A DNA stretch of 64,000 nt from Streptomyces sp. SCSIO 75703 (GTDB lineage: Bacteria > Actinomycetota > Actinomycetes > Streptomycetales > Streptomycetaceae), in assembly GCF_036607905.1 (NCBI RefSeq), contig NZ_CP144555.1, forward strand, positions 2,480,001 through 2,544,000, read 5' to 3'. A program made the translations under genes and the position numbers. The notes below the pieces were generated by a model that was not told where the DNA came from, ran no database searches, and saw nothing but the letters and a program-made list of their open reading frames with translations. Position 1 is the first letter of the stretch; each line of letters starts with the position of its first letter. Positions 39,727 to 47,914 of this stretch are shown piece after piece.

Positions 39727-40454
39727 GAGGGGGGGGGTTCCACCATAACCCTTCGTAAGTGATGCCGCGCGCATCGACGCACCACAACTACGCTCCGGAG
39801 TCACGCGGCGACGGGGCGGCACCCGCGGAATCCCCCATTCCACTGGAAGGCGCGACCGGAACATGCCGGTTTCCGGCGAAATCTCCGGGGGCGCGGGAGC
39901 AACGGGGGCGCCCTGGAGGAATCGGCGCGCGCTGTGCGCCGCGCGAGTGATTGCCCCCGCATCCCTCGACCGGGTGACATCCGGGAGGAACGTGAAGTTG
40001 ACCCGGCACCGCGCAGCCCCCTCCACCGCGCGGTGCCGCTCCGCGCAGCTTTGCTGACGCGAATTACCTGGTCCGAACCTACGCGACCGAGCGGCCCGGT
40101 TTCGACCCCGTAGACGCCCGTACGGGTAACGATGTGGAAACCTTGTGAGGATCGACGGGCGATTCCGCACGCTCCCTCCGGGCACGCGAATGTTTGCCGA
40201 TCTTTGCGAAGGTGCGCCGGTTACGCCCGATTGGCGCGCGGTGTCCGGGGGTGGGCGGCGTGCGGGGTGCAGGATGCGGGGTACAGGGTGCGGGGGGGCG
40301 TCGGGTAGGGGGCAGGGGGGCGGTGCCGGGGGCAGGGGCGGGCGGGTGGCGGTCGGGGGCGGGGGCCCGGCGGCCGGAGGGGCGGTGCTCGGGGTGCGGG
40401 GATCTGGGACGCGGGTACGGATGGCGGCGACGGACGAGCGAGGGGAGGGCCGGG

Positions 40455-40901
40455 GTGGCTCGGCTACGGCGGCGGTGGCGGGACGGGCACGGGGTCCTGG
40501 TGGTGGGCGCGGGGGCGGCCGGGGGCGGGGAAGGCGGGCCCGGGGACGCCGGAGGTGGGGGCAGGAGTGACGCCGGGCACGCCACCGGGGAGGTGCGGGT
40601 GCCGCTGGAGGTGGCCGCCTCGTACCGGGCGCGGACACGGGGGCTGTTGGGGCGGGACACCGTCGAGGGGGCGATGCTGCTGACGCCCGCCGGAGGAGTG
40701 CACACGTTCCGGATGCGGATGCCGATCGACGTGGCGTACCTCGACCGCCGGTTCACCGTCCTCGCGGTGCGCACCATGGCGCCGGGCAGGCTGGGCCGGC
40801 CAAGGCTGCGCTCCCGGCACGTCCTGGAGGCGGCGGCCGGGGCGATGGCCGGGTGGGGGGTGCGGACCGGGGTGCGGGTGGCGGTGGAGAGGGAGACGTA
40901 G
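40455..40901 (+). CDS. DUF192 family protein
   Basis: 148 residues from a GTG behind GGGGAGGG. The C-terminal 100 residues match DUF192: VPLEVAASYRARTRGLLGRD, GAMLLTPAGGVHTFRMRMPI, DVAYLDRRFTVLAVRTMAPG. The N-terminus has an inserted Gly-rich stretch (about 18-38) not typical of the family. It sits at the end of the tad locus on the opposite strand. Function unknown; some relatives neighbour pilus or prepilin genes. Confidence 0.85.
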   Translation: MARLRRRWRDGHGVLVVGAGAAGGGEGGPGDAGGGGRSDAGHATGEVRVPLEVAASYRARTRGLLGRDTVEGAMLLTPAGGVHTFRMRMPIDVAYLDRRFTVLAVRTMAPGRLGRPRLRSRHVLEAAAGAMAGWGVRTGVRVAVERET

Positions 40902-41042
40902 CAGGACGGGGGCGGGGGCGGGGGTGGGGATGGCGGGAGGGAGCGGCGAAGGAGCAAGGGCGGGTGGCGCGGCGCCGGGGCCGGGGCGGGTGGGGCCCCG
41001 CGGGGCCGGGGACGGGGCCGGTGGGTCGCTTCCCCGGACCGC

Positions 41043-41672
41043 TCAGCCGTCCGCGCGAGGGAAGGAGACCTCGACCCTGCGGTTCTTCTTGCGGCCGGCC
41101 TCCGTGGAGTTGTCGGCGATCGGGTAGTCCTCGCCGTAACCGCGGACCTCGTAGGTGACGCCGGAGTCGTTCAGTGACTGGGCGAGGAGTTCCTGCACGG
41201 CGTTGGCACGCTTCTTCGACAGCACGTCACCGTGGGCGGAGGAGCCGAGGTTGTCGGTGAACCCGAAGACGCGGATCTTGGTGGCGTTCTGCGCCTTGAT
41301 CTCCTCCGCGATGCCGGCGATGCGGGACTGGGCCGCGGCGCCGAGCTCGGCGCTGTCCTTCCCGAAAAGCACCTCGGCCTGGAGGGCGAACGTCACGTTC
41401 GTGTTGGTGTCCTCGCGGCGTTCGTCGCCGCTCTGCTCCTCCACGACCGACTTGATGTCCAGGACCTTGGCCTGGGCGAGGGTGGCCCCCTCCGGGAGCT
41501 TCAGGTCCGGGTCGGCCGCGTCCACCTCGACCGGCGCGGCGGAGGACACCTCGGAGCCGGGGGGCCCGCCGGGATCGTCCTCGGCGCGGGCCGCGGTGGC
41601 GGCGTGCAGGTTCCCGGCGAGCAGCACGGAGGCAGCGGCGAGAACCAGCGCGAAGCGCGGTACGGCGGTCAT
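41043..41672 (-). CDS. Secreted OmpA-family peptidoglycan-binding protein
   Basis: 209 residues from an ATG six bases after GTGAGG; a GTG four codons upstream overlaps the preceding stop and is an alternative. Signal peptide at 1-30. The OmpA C-terminal-like domain covers about 105-209: LFGKDSAELGAAAQSRIAGI, VFGFTDNLGSSAHGDVLSKK, RANAVQELL, RGYGEDYPIADNSTEAGRKK and NRRVEVSF. It probably binds peptidoglycan. Last gene of the tad locus; it may anchor the pilus machinery to the wall. Confidence 0.9.
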   Translation of the reverse strand: MTAVPRFALVLAAASVLLAGNLHAATAARAEDDPGGPPGSEVSSAAPVEVDAADPDLKLPEGATLAQAKVLDIKSVVEEQSGDERREDTNTNVTFALQAEVLFGKDSAELGAAAQSRIAGIAEEIKAQNATKIRVFGFTDNLGSSAHGDVLSKKRANAVQELLAQSLNDSGVTYEVRGYGEDYPIADNSTEAGRKKNRRVEVSFPRADG

Positions 41673-41680
41673 GGGGGGCC

Positions 41681-42259
41681 TCACCCGGAGATCTGGAGGG
41701 TGCCGGTCGAGAACATGGGCAACTGGAACGTCACCTCGGACACCTCGTCCGGCGGTGCGGGAAACTGCATGAACACCGGCAGCGTCTCCCCCGCCTTCAT
41801 CGCGGGGAAGTTGGTGGTGGTGAGGGGTCGGCCGTCCGTGTCCCGGAGAACGTAGTAACGCTTTTTCCCCTTCGAGTCGACCAAGGTCGCCCCGCCGAGC
41901 GACCGGCCGTTCCGGATGATCTCGGTCTCGTTGCCGCTGAGCTGGGCGGGGATGTTGACCGTTTCGCTGCTGTCGTTCTTCAGATCGCCGCTCACGGTGA
42001 CGAAGCCTCCTGAGTCGCGCTCGGCGGAGGTGACCTTGAGCAACAGGCCGGCGGGCCCCTTCAGCTCGGCCACGGTCTCGGAAGAGCCCTCCTGAGGACG
42101 CGGTTTGGACCCGCCGGTCTGCGAGCCGGAGGCGGCGGAGGAATCCGGCTTGTCGTCCTGGCCGTCCCCACCGCAGCCGGTGGCGCCGAAAGCCAGGCCG
42201 GCCACGACGGTCAAGGCGACCAACTCCCTGCGGACCCTCACGGTGAACCGGGTACCCAT
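41681..42259 (-). CDS. Putative lipoprotein of the tad locus
   Basis: 192 residues. A basic N-terminus and hydrophobic segment end in GATGCGG, with C29 as the likely lipidated residue, although the lipobox is not ideal. A Ser/Gly/Asp linker follows, then a beta-rich domain (AGLLLKVTSAERDSGGFVTV, SETVNIPAQLSGNETEIIRN, YYVLRDTDGRPLTTTNF) of DUF-type immunoglobulin-like folds. Unknown function; sits between a TadE/G-like gene and the OmpA-family gene. Confidence 0.75.
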   Translation of the reverse strand: MGTRFTVRVRRELVALTVVAGLAFGATGCGGDGQDDKPDSSAASGSQTGGSKPRPQEGSSETVAELKGPAGLLLKVTSAERDSGGFVTVSGDLKNDSSETVNIPAQLSGNETEIIRNGRSLGGATLVDSKGKKRYYVLRDTDGRPLTTTNFPAMKAGETLPVFMQFPAPPDEVSEVTFQLPMFSTGTLQISG

Positions 42260-42293
42260 GACTCCGTTCCCTTCTCCATGCTCGTTCGTTCGT

Positions 42294-42890
42294 TCACTGG
42301 TCGGCCAGGTGGACTTCGAAGAGGTCCGAAGGCTTGGGGAGATCGCCGGTCTCTTCCGGGTCCAAGTCCCAGTCCACGTCCTCGCAACGAAGCTGGGGCA
42401 GGGTGTCGTCGTCCTCGCCGGTTGCCCGGAAGGTGCACAGAGGCTCGACGACCGCAGTGGCTGACGCCCGGGACCTGGTGTTCTCGGTGCCGGGAACGAT
42501 GGAGTCCCCCACCGGTTTCTCGGCTTCCACCTCCACGGTGAAGGCCAGGATCCGGTGCTGCACGCAGTTCAGGACGCGAGCCCCGTTCTGGCCTGCGAGC
42601 GCGTCCGCGCGCCCGCAGGAATCCGTGGTGGTCACGTTTCTGCCGTCGAAGATGTCCTGCCAGGTGGTCGGGTCGAGGAGCTGCTCCACCCATTGTCCCG
42701 CGAGTTGGTCCCGGGTGTCCTGGGCCGCCGCGAGTGCCGCCGCATCGGCGGCGGTCTGGGCGCCGTTCCGGTTCGCCGCGGCCTGGCCGACCGCGAAATA
42801 TGCGAGCGCGAGAAAGAGCAGGCCACCCACCACCGTGAGATAGATGGGGAACGCCTGCCCGGCGTCGCTGCGCCCGTGGCGGGGCGTCAG
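42294..42890 (-). CDS. TadE/TadG-like pseudopilin, possible CTG start
   Basis: 198 residues if it starts at a CTG that overlaps the pilin stop as CTGA; no ATG, GTG or TTG lies in frame nearby. Residues 8-35 (SDAGQAFPIYLTVVGGLLFL) form the single N-terminal helix of Tad pseudopilins, followed by RNGAQTAADAAALAAAQDTR, a TadG hallmark. The C-terminal domain has cysteines and an acidic end. It directly follows the Flp pilin gene. Confidence 0.75.
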   Translation of the reverse strand: MTPRHGRSDAGQAFPIYLTVVGGLLFLALAYFAVGQAAANRNGAQTAADAAALAAAQDTRDQLAGQWVEQLLDPTTWQDIFDGRNVTTTDSCGRADALAGQNGARVLNCVQHRILAFTVEVEAEKPVGDSIVPGTENTRSRASATAVVEPLCTFRATGEDDDTLPQLRCEDVDWDLDPEETGDLPKPSDLFEVHLADQ

Positions 42891-43087
42891 CCGCCGCCCG
42901 TGACTTCGGTGATCTTGTCCGTGATGGCGTTGTAGATCGACTGGCCGATGTCCGTGCCCGTGATGGCCAGGACGATGGCGACGACCACGGCGATGATGCC
43001 CAGGTACTCCACCGCCGTCTGGCCCCGGTCGTCGTGGGCCGTGCGGGGGTGCAGGTGGGCGGCGATGGTGCGGAGCCAGTTGGTCAT
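42887..43087 (-). CDS. Flp-family type IVb pilin
   Basis: 66 residues from an ATG preceded by GGGAGGGGAACACC. The prepilin site is RG22/Q23-TAVEYLGII, with Glu27 and Tyr28 at positions +5 and +6 of the mature pilin, the Flp signature. The hydrophobic helix GIIAVVVAIVLAITGTDIG follows. This is the major subunit of the Tad pilus, processed by a prepilin peptidase not found in this window. Confidence 0.93.
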   Translation of the reverse strand: MTNWLRTIAAHLHPRTAHDDRGQTAVEYLGIIAVVVAIVLAITGTDIGQSIYNAITDKITEVTGGG

Positions 43088-43168
43088 GGTGTTCCCCTCC
43101 CGGGTGGCCGGTGCCGCTGTCGGTGGCTGGACGGTACGGCGGGACACGCCGGGCGGTGGAGGGCCCGT

Positions 43169-43189
43169 GGGCCCAAATCCGGGCCCAAA
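43169..43189 (-). promoter_or_regulatory. Direct GGGCCCAAA repeats upstream of the pilin gene
   Basis: GGGCCCAAA occurs twice, 12 bp apart, about 80-100 bp before the pilin start in the gap after the decayed regulator. It could be a binding site or part of a promoter. Confidence 0.35.
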
Positions 43190-43225
43190 ACCCGGGCTCG
43201 GGCGTGTCGTTCGTCGTCCCCTCGG

Positions 43226-44107
43226 TCATCGCGGGTCACCGTCCGGTGCCGTGCCGAGCCACTTGGCGGTTGCCTCGGACCGGCGGGTGCTGTGGAGCTT
43301 GGCGAAGATGCGGTTGATGTGGTTCTTGACCGTCTTCTCACTGATGAAACAGGCGGCGGCGATCTGCTGGTTGGTCATTCCGGATGCGATGAGGTCCATG
43401 ATCTCCACCTCCCTGCTGCTCAGTCGGTAGCCGGACCGGTCGGGAGCGGTCGACGTCGACTGTCTCACGGGGAGTTGCAAGTGCGAAAGCCGTTTGAGGG
43501 AATTTCCCCAATCTCGCTGTGGCGACAGGCTTGTTGGGGGTATAGGGGCGTGTGCAGTCGCACTGTCCAGGCCCAGGGTGTCCGGCGGGGGCGTGTCCGG
43601 GGGCGGGCTCTGCCGCACGTGGGCGAGGAGGGCTTGCGCCGCCGTCGGGGTGAAGTGGGCGCGGCCGTGCCGCACGTCCCGTACCGCCGTGACGAGGGCG
43701 TCGGCGGTGAACTCACCGTGGACCAGGCAGCCCCCCCGCTCCGCGTCTCAGCGCCTCCCGGACGCTCTCCGACTCCCCGCTGTACGTCAGCATCATCACC
43801 GGTGCGATGCCCACCAGGTACGGGAGCGCCGCGATGCCGTCGACGACGGGCATGCGGACGTCCAGCAGGGCCACGTCGGGACGGTGGTGGTAGGTCGCCT
43901 CGCACGCCTCACGGCCGTCGGCGGCCTCGGCGACGACCGTGATGTCCGTCCGCCCGGAGAGCAGGGCGGTCAGGCCGGCGCGCACGACGAGGTTGTCGTC
44001 GGCCACGACGACCCGCAGCGCCTCCGCCCCCGCGGCCGGCGAAAAGGCATGGGGGCGGGGGTGGGGTGGGACGCGGCCCGGGTGTGGCGCGTGGTGTCGT
44101 CCCGCAT
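43226..44107 (-). pseudogene. NarL/LuxR-type response regulator with two frameshifts
   Basis: An ATG with an excellent GAGAGGAGG site starts MRDDTTRHTRAASHPTP. The receiver (ALRVVVADDNLVVRAGLTAL, PDVALLDVRMPVVDG, VMMLTYSGESESVREALRRG) is in another frame. At a run of seven C (43731-43737) the frame must change again to continue into GCLVHGEFTADALVTAVRDV and the LuxR helix-turn-helix (LSSREVEIMDLIASGMTNQQ, KTVKNHINRIFAKLHSTRR). The start and HTH frames agree, so the two shifts cancel. Either a decayed gene or sequence errors in homopolymers. Confidence 0.75.
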
Positions 44108-44124
44108 CGGCGGGCCTCCTCTCG

Positions 44125-44358
44125 TCAGACGATCGTGGTAGCGGGGGCTCCACCGGCCAGGGGCAGGTCCACCCGCACCTCCGTGCCGGTGACCTGGCCG
44201 CCGCGGCCGATGCGGATGCGGGCGCCGAGGGACGCGGCGCGTTCGACCATGCCGACCAGGCCGAAGTGGCCGGCCTGGCGCAGGCGCGTGAGCGTCGTAC
44301 CGGGCGGCAGGCCGCGGCCGTCGTCGTGCACGCTGACGCGCAGGTGGTCGCCGTGCAT
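44125..44358 (-). pseudogene. C-terminal fragment of a sensor histidine kinase
   Basis: 77 residues: HLRVSVHDDGRGLPPG (N/G1-type ATP lid), GHFGLVGMVERAASLGARIR and a closing GTEVRVDLPLAGG, the end of a NarL-type HATPase domain. A stop lies in frame just upstream, so the sensor, dimerisation and His regions are gone and replaced by GACACGCC-repeat DNA. It ends 17 bp before the response regulator ATG, so the pair was once a two-component operon. Confidence 0.8.
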
Positions 44359-44701
44359 CCCGGCCCGGACGGCTCACCGCCTTCTGCCGACACGGCACGC
44401 CCCCGCGACACGCCCGGCTTGCCGAGACGGGGCCGCCGTGCCGACACGCCCTTCTTCCGCCACCTGGCCGACACGCCCGACCCACCCGGTTTCCCGCACT
44501 CCTCCGACACCCCGTACGCCCCCGGCCCGGGCACAGGAACGGGTAGCGCCCCCCATCCGGTCACCAGGGCACGGCCCGTCACAGGGACACCCCCGGCCCC
44601 CGTCATCGCGCGCCCGGACCGCCTCCGCGCGTCGCCGCGCCTCGTCTCCCGGCGTGCGGCGCGCCCCGCCCCCGGAACCACCGTCGCCATCACGCTGCCC
44701 C
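44359..44701. repeat. Spacer with GACACGCC repeats where the kinase gene was
   Basis: A 343-bp gap between tadC and the kinase fragment. Exact GACACGCC copies start at 44407, 44443 and 44470, with degenerate copies nearby (CCGACACGGCACGCC, CCGACACCCC). The same octamer forms the cluster near 12.2-12.4 kb. No gene is supported. Confidence 0.6.
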
Positions 44702-45589
44702 CTACTCCCCCGTGAGCGTGCCGAAGTCCGTGCCGGAGCCCAGGATCAGGCCGGCGCCGAGCAGGATCATCGTGGCCGGAACCATGAAGGTGGTGATCAT
44801 CATCGTGGCCTTGGGCACCGCGCGGGCGGCCTTGCGTCGGGCGTTCTGGGCGTCGGTGCGGCGCATGTCGCGGGCCAGGGCGACCAGGGTGTCGACGATG
44901 GGGGCGCCCAGTTCCTCGCCCTGCTGGAGGGCGGTCACGAACATGGCGACCTGCTCGGAGTCGTTACGGCGACGCAGTTCCGCGAAGGCCTGGCGGCGGC
45001 TCATGCCGAGGTCCATCTGCCGCAGGGTGATGCGCAGTTCGTCGGCCCAGGGGCCCTCGTAGTGCGTGGCGACGCGGTCCAGGGCCTGGCGGAAGCCGAG
45101 CCCGGCACCGACCACGACGGCGAGGACGTCGAGGAAGTCGGGCAGCGTGCGTTCGATGACGTCCCGCCGGACGCGGATCGCCGACCGGATGCCGACCTCG
45201 GTCCAGAAGGCGCCGAAGGCCAGCAGCAGGAGCGCGACGAGGAACTGCCCGCGCAGCAGGAAGACGAGGAAGCCGAGCCCGCCGAGGAAGCCGTAGACCG
45301 CGCGGCGCGCGGCGTAACGGTCGATGGTGAGGCCGCCGGGGTTGCCCGCGAGGTCGATGCGGCGGCGGTACTTGGCGACCTGGCGGGGGCCCATGAGGCG
45401 CAGCACCGCGGGGGCGTAGCGCATGCCCATGCGGTCGATCAGCGAGCCGACGGCGCCGGTGCGGGTGGAGCCGACCTCCAGGGCGAGGGCGAGGTCGTCG
45501 GGGAGCTTGGCGTCGGCCCGGTACATGCGGATGCCGGCGAAGGCGCCCCACACGCCGAGGCCCATCAGCAGGGCGAGCAGAAGTCCCAT
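44702..45589 (-). CDS. tadC: Tad pilus inner-membrane platform protein TadC
   Basis: 295 residues with membrane helices at the N-terminus, around 95-130 (AVYGFLGGLGFLVFLLRGQF, LVALLLLAFGAFW) and at the C-terminus (TFMVPATMILLGAGLILG). The cytoplasmic T2SF domain carries LPDFLDVLAVVVGAGLGFRQ, ALDRVATHYEGPWADEL and FVTALQQGEELGAPIVDTLV. It forms the export platform with TadB. 34 bp separate it from tadB. Confidence 0.93.
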   Translation of the reverse strand: MGLLLALLMGLGVWGAFAGIRMYRADAKLPDDLALALEVGSTRTGAVGSLIDRMGMRYAPAVLRLMGPRQVAKYRRRIDLAGNPGGLTIDRYAARRAVYGFLGGLGFLVFLLRGQFLVALLLLAFGAFWTEVGIRSAIRVRRDVIERTLPDFLDVLAVVVGAGLGFRQALDRVATHYEGPWADELRITLRQMDLGMSRRQAFAELRRRNDSEQVAMFVTALQQGEELGAPIVDTLVALARDMRRTDAQNARRKAARAVPKATMMITTFMVPATMILLGAGLILGSGTDFGTLTGE

Positions 45590-45623
45590 GCGCGTCTCCT
45601 CCCTCCTTCTCTGGCTGTCGTGC

Positions 45624-46568
45624 CTAGACGTCGATGCGGGACAGGCGGCGGATGAGGACGAAGCCGACGGCGTAGAGGCCGAAGGCGACGATCACGGCCG
45701 CCTGGCCGGCCGGTGAGCCGGTCATGCGTTCCAGGGCGCCGTCCTTGACGCCGTTCATCAGGAACAACGAGCCGACGCCCAGGAGGGGGACGGCGTAGGA
45801 GGTCATGTTCACCTGCGAGAGCTGGGTGCGGACCTCGCGGCGGGTCTCCTTGCGCTCCTCCAGCGTGTCGGTGAGGTTGCGCAGCGCGCCGACCACCTGG
45901 CCGCCGGCCCGGTTGGACAGGACGAGGGTGGTGACGAGGACGACGAGTTCGCGGGAGGGGAGGCGTTCGGCGAGCTCGCCGAGGGCGTCCTCCATGGAGG
46001 CGCCGAGGGCGAGTTGGTCGGCGACCTTGCCGAGTTCCTCGCCGGCGGGGGCCTCCAGTTCCTCGGCGGCCATGCCGATGGCGGTGCGCAGGGCGAGGCC
46101 GGCCTGGGTGGCGTTGGCGAGGATGCGGGCGAGTTCGGGGAGTTGGGCGATGAAGCGTTCGATGCGGCGGCGGCGCTGCCAGTCCAGGAACTGCAGTGCC
46201 GCCCAGAGGCCGAGCAGCCCGGCGAGGGGGCCGAAGAAGGGGGCCAGGGCCGCCTGCCCCACCAGCCAGAGGCCGGCCACGGTGGCCAGCAGGGCGACGG
46301 TGAACTCGCCCGGCGTGATGTCGAGTCCCGTCGCGGCGAGCCGGCGTTCCAGCCCGCGGCCGGGCCGCGTGCGCCGCAGCCGGCGGTCGAGGCCGGGGAA
46401 GTGGCGCCGCCGGCCCGGCGGCGGCGGATGCCCGGAGGCGGAGAGGCGTTCGACGAGTGCCTGCCGCTGGGCCCGTCCGGCGGCGTAGGAGTGCACGCCG
46501 ACGACGGCCAGGACGCAGGTCAGCAGCGTGATGCCGGTGGTGAGCGTGACGAGCGTTTCCAGTTCCAT
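45624..46568 (-). CDS. tadB: Tad pilus inner-membrane platform protein TadB
   Basis: 314 residues. N-terminal helix LVTLTTGITLLTCVLAVVGV, a central helix pair, the T2SF domain with LPELARILANATQAGLALRT, AIGMAAEELEAPAGEELGKV and VLVTTLVLSNRAGGQVVGAL, and a C-terminal helix AAVIVAFGLYAVGFVLIRRL. Pairs with TadC and the CpaF motor. Starts eight bases after the cpaF stop. Confidence 0.93.
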   Translation of the reverse strand: MELETLVTLTTGITLLTCVLAVVGVHSYAAGRAQRQALVERLSASGHPPPPGRRRHFPGLDRRLRRTRPGRGLERRLAATGLDITPGEFTVALLATVAGLWLVGQAALAPFFGPLAGLLGLWAALQFLDWQRRRRIERFIAQLPELARILANATQAGLALRTAIGMAAEELEAPAGEELGKVADQLALGASMEDALGELAERLPSRELVVLVTTLVLSNRAGGQVVGALRNLTDTLEERKETRREVRTQLSQVNMTSYAVPLLGVGSLFLMNGVKDGALERMTGSPAGQAAVIVAFGLYAVGFVLIRRLSRIDV

Positions 46569-46576
46569 CGGGTGTC

Positions 46577-47914
46577 CTACCTGGCTTCTCGGGTGGTGAG
46601 CTGGTCCGCGTGGTGCGCCACACCGAACGCCTGGGGGATGGGCTGGCTCGCCATGTAGAGCCGCTCGGCGGCGCGGCGCGGCAGGGGGTGGTAGGCGAAC
46701 GTGCCGTGGACGCGGCCGTCGACTCCCATCGGCCGGGCGTCGAACCGGGCGACCGTGGCGAGGCGGTAGGGCTCCCCGCCGTGGCTGGCCAGCAGCGCGA
46801 TCTCGGTGATGCGGCGGGCGCCGTCGGCGAAGCGGGTGAGCTGGACGAGGACGTCGACGGCGCTGTTGATCTGGTCGTGCAGCGCGACGAAGGGGATCTC
46901 CACGTCGGACATGGAGGCCAGGGTCTGGAGCCGGGTGAGGGCGTCCTCGGCGCTGTTGGCGTGGACGGTGGCGAGGGAGCCGTCGTGTCCGGTGGACATG
47001 GCCTGGAGCATGTCGAGGGACTCGCCGCCGCGGACCTCGCCGACGACGATGCGGTCGGGGCGCATGCGCAGGGAGTTGCGGACGAGGTCGCGGATGGTGA
47101 CCCGGCCCTTGCCCTCGACGTTGGGCGGGCGCGCTTCCAGGCGGATGACGTGGGACTGCTGGAGCTGGAGTTCGGCCGAGTCCTCGATGGTGATGATGCG
47201 GTCGGTCTCGGGGATGAGACCGGACAGGGCGTTGAGCAGGGTGGTCTTCCCGGTGCCGGTGGCCCCGGAGACGATGATGTTGAAGCGGGCCCGGACCAGT
47301 CCGGCGAGCAGGTACAGCATGTTCTCGTCGAGCGAGCCGAGGCCGATCAGCTCCTGGAGGGTGAAGGAGCGGGGGAAGCGGCGGATGGTGAGGGTGGCGC
47401 CGCCCAGCGACAGCGGCGGGATGATGACGTTGACGCGTTCGCCGCTGGGCAGTCGGGCGTCGACCATGGGGTGGGACTCGTCGACGCGGCGGTTGACGGT
47501 GGAGACGATGCGCTCGATGGTCTGCATGAGCTGGTCGTGCGAGGCGAAGCGCAGCGGGAGTTGTTCGACCCGGCCGTCGCGCTCGACGAAGATGGCGTCG
47601 GGGCCGTTGACCATGATCTCGGTGATCGAGGGGTCTTCGAGGAGCGGTTCGAGGATGCCGAGTCCGAGTGCCTCGTCGACGACGCGGCGGATGAGCTGGG
47701 CGCGTTCGGCGGTGGAGAGGACCGGGCCCTCGCGGCTGATGAGGTGGCCGAGGACGCGTTCGAGCCGGGACCGGCGCTCGGCCGTGGTCAGCGAGCTCAT
47801 CTCCGCGAGGTCGATCTCTTCCAGGAGCTTGGCCCGGTAGGAGGCGACGAGGTGTCCGTCCTGGCCCCGGCTGCCGTTCTCCTCCGGGGAGTGGATGCGT
47901 GCGCGCAGGCTCAT
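46577..47914 (-). CDS. cpaF: Tad pilus assembly ATPase CpaF/TadA
   Basis: 445 residues from an ATG behind AAGGAG. Walker A GATGTGKT is at 217-224; RIITIEDSAELQLQQSHVIR is the Asp box, IVVGEVRGGESLDMLQAMST the Walker B region, and GHDGSLATVHANS the His box, all of secretion ATPases. It is a hexameric motor that powers pilus polymerisation. The frame is open upstream, but that part is a shadow of the Val-Asn repeat gene, whose stop overlaps this ATG. Confidence 0.95.
   Translation of the reverse strand: MSLRARIHSPEENGSRGQDGHLVASYRAKLLEEIDLAEMSSLTTAERRSRLERVLGHLISREGPVLSTAERAQLIRRVVDEALGLGILEPLLEDPSITEIMVNGPDAIFVERDGRVEQLPLRFASHDQLMQTIERIVSTVNRRVDESHPMVDARLPSGERVNVIIPPLSLGGATLTIRRFPRSFTLQELIGLGSLDENMLYLLAGLVRARFNIIVSGATGTGKTTLLNALSGLIPETDRIITIEDSAELQLQQSHVIRLEARPPNVEGKGRVTIRDLVRNSLRMRPDRIVVGEVRGGESLDMLQAMSTGHDGSLATVHANSAEDALTRLQTLASMSDVEIPFVALHDQINSAVDVLVQLTRFADGARRITEIALLASHGGEPYRLATVARFDARPMGVDGRVHGTFAYHPLPRRAAERLYMASQPIPQAFGVAHHADQLTTREAR

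Larger units (their letters stand above)
39047..40454. other. 1.4-kb gene-poor GC-rich region
   Basis: Several overlapping open frames exist, but all translate to Gly/Arg/Pro low-complexity sequence and none has a domain. It contains the 20-bp tandem repeat and hairpin listed separately, long G runs near 39.4 and 40.3 kb, and a balanced-composition patch (39.76-40.2 kb) that may be promoter DNA for an unknown transcript. Confidence 0.5.

Noticed and set aside
39373-39762. Plus-strand frames of 80-160 codons in the gene-poor region
   Set aside because: Gly/Arg low complexity in all frames, no ribosome site with a protein-like start, and they run through tandem repeats.
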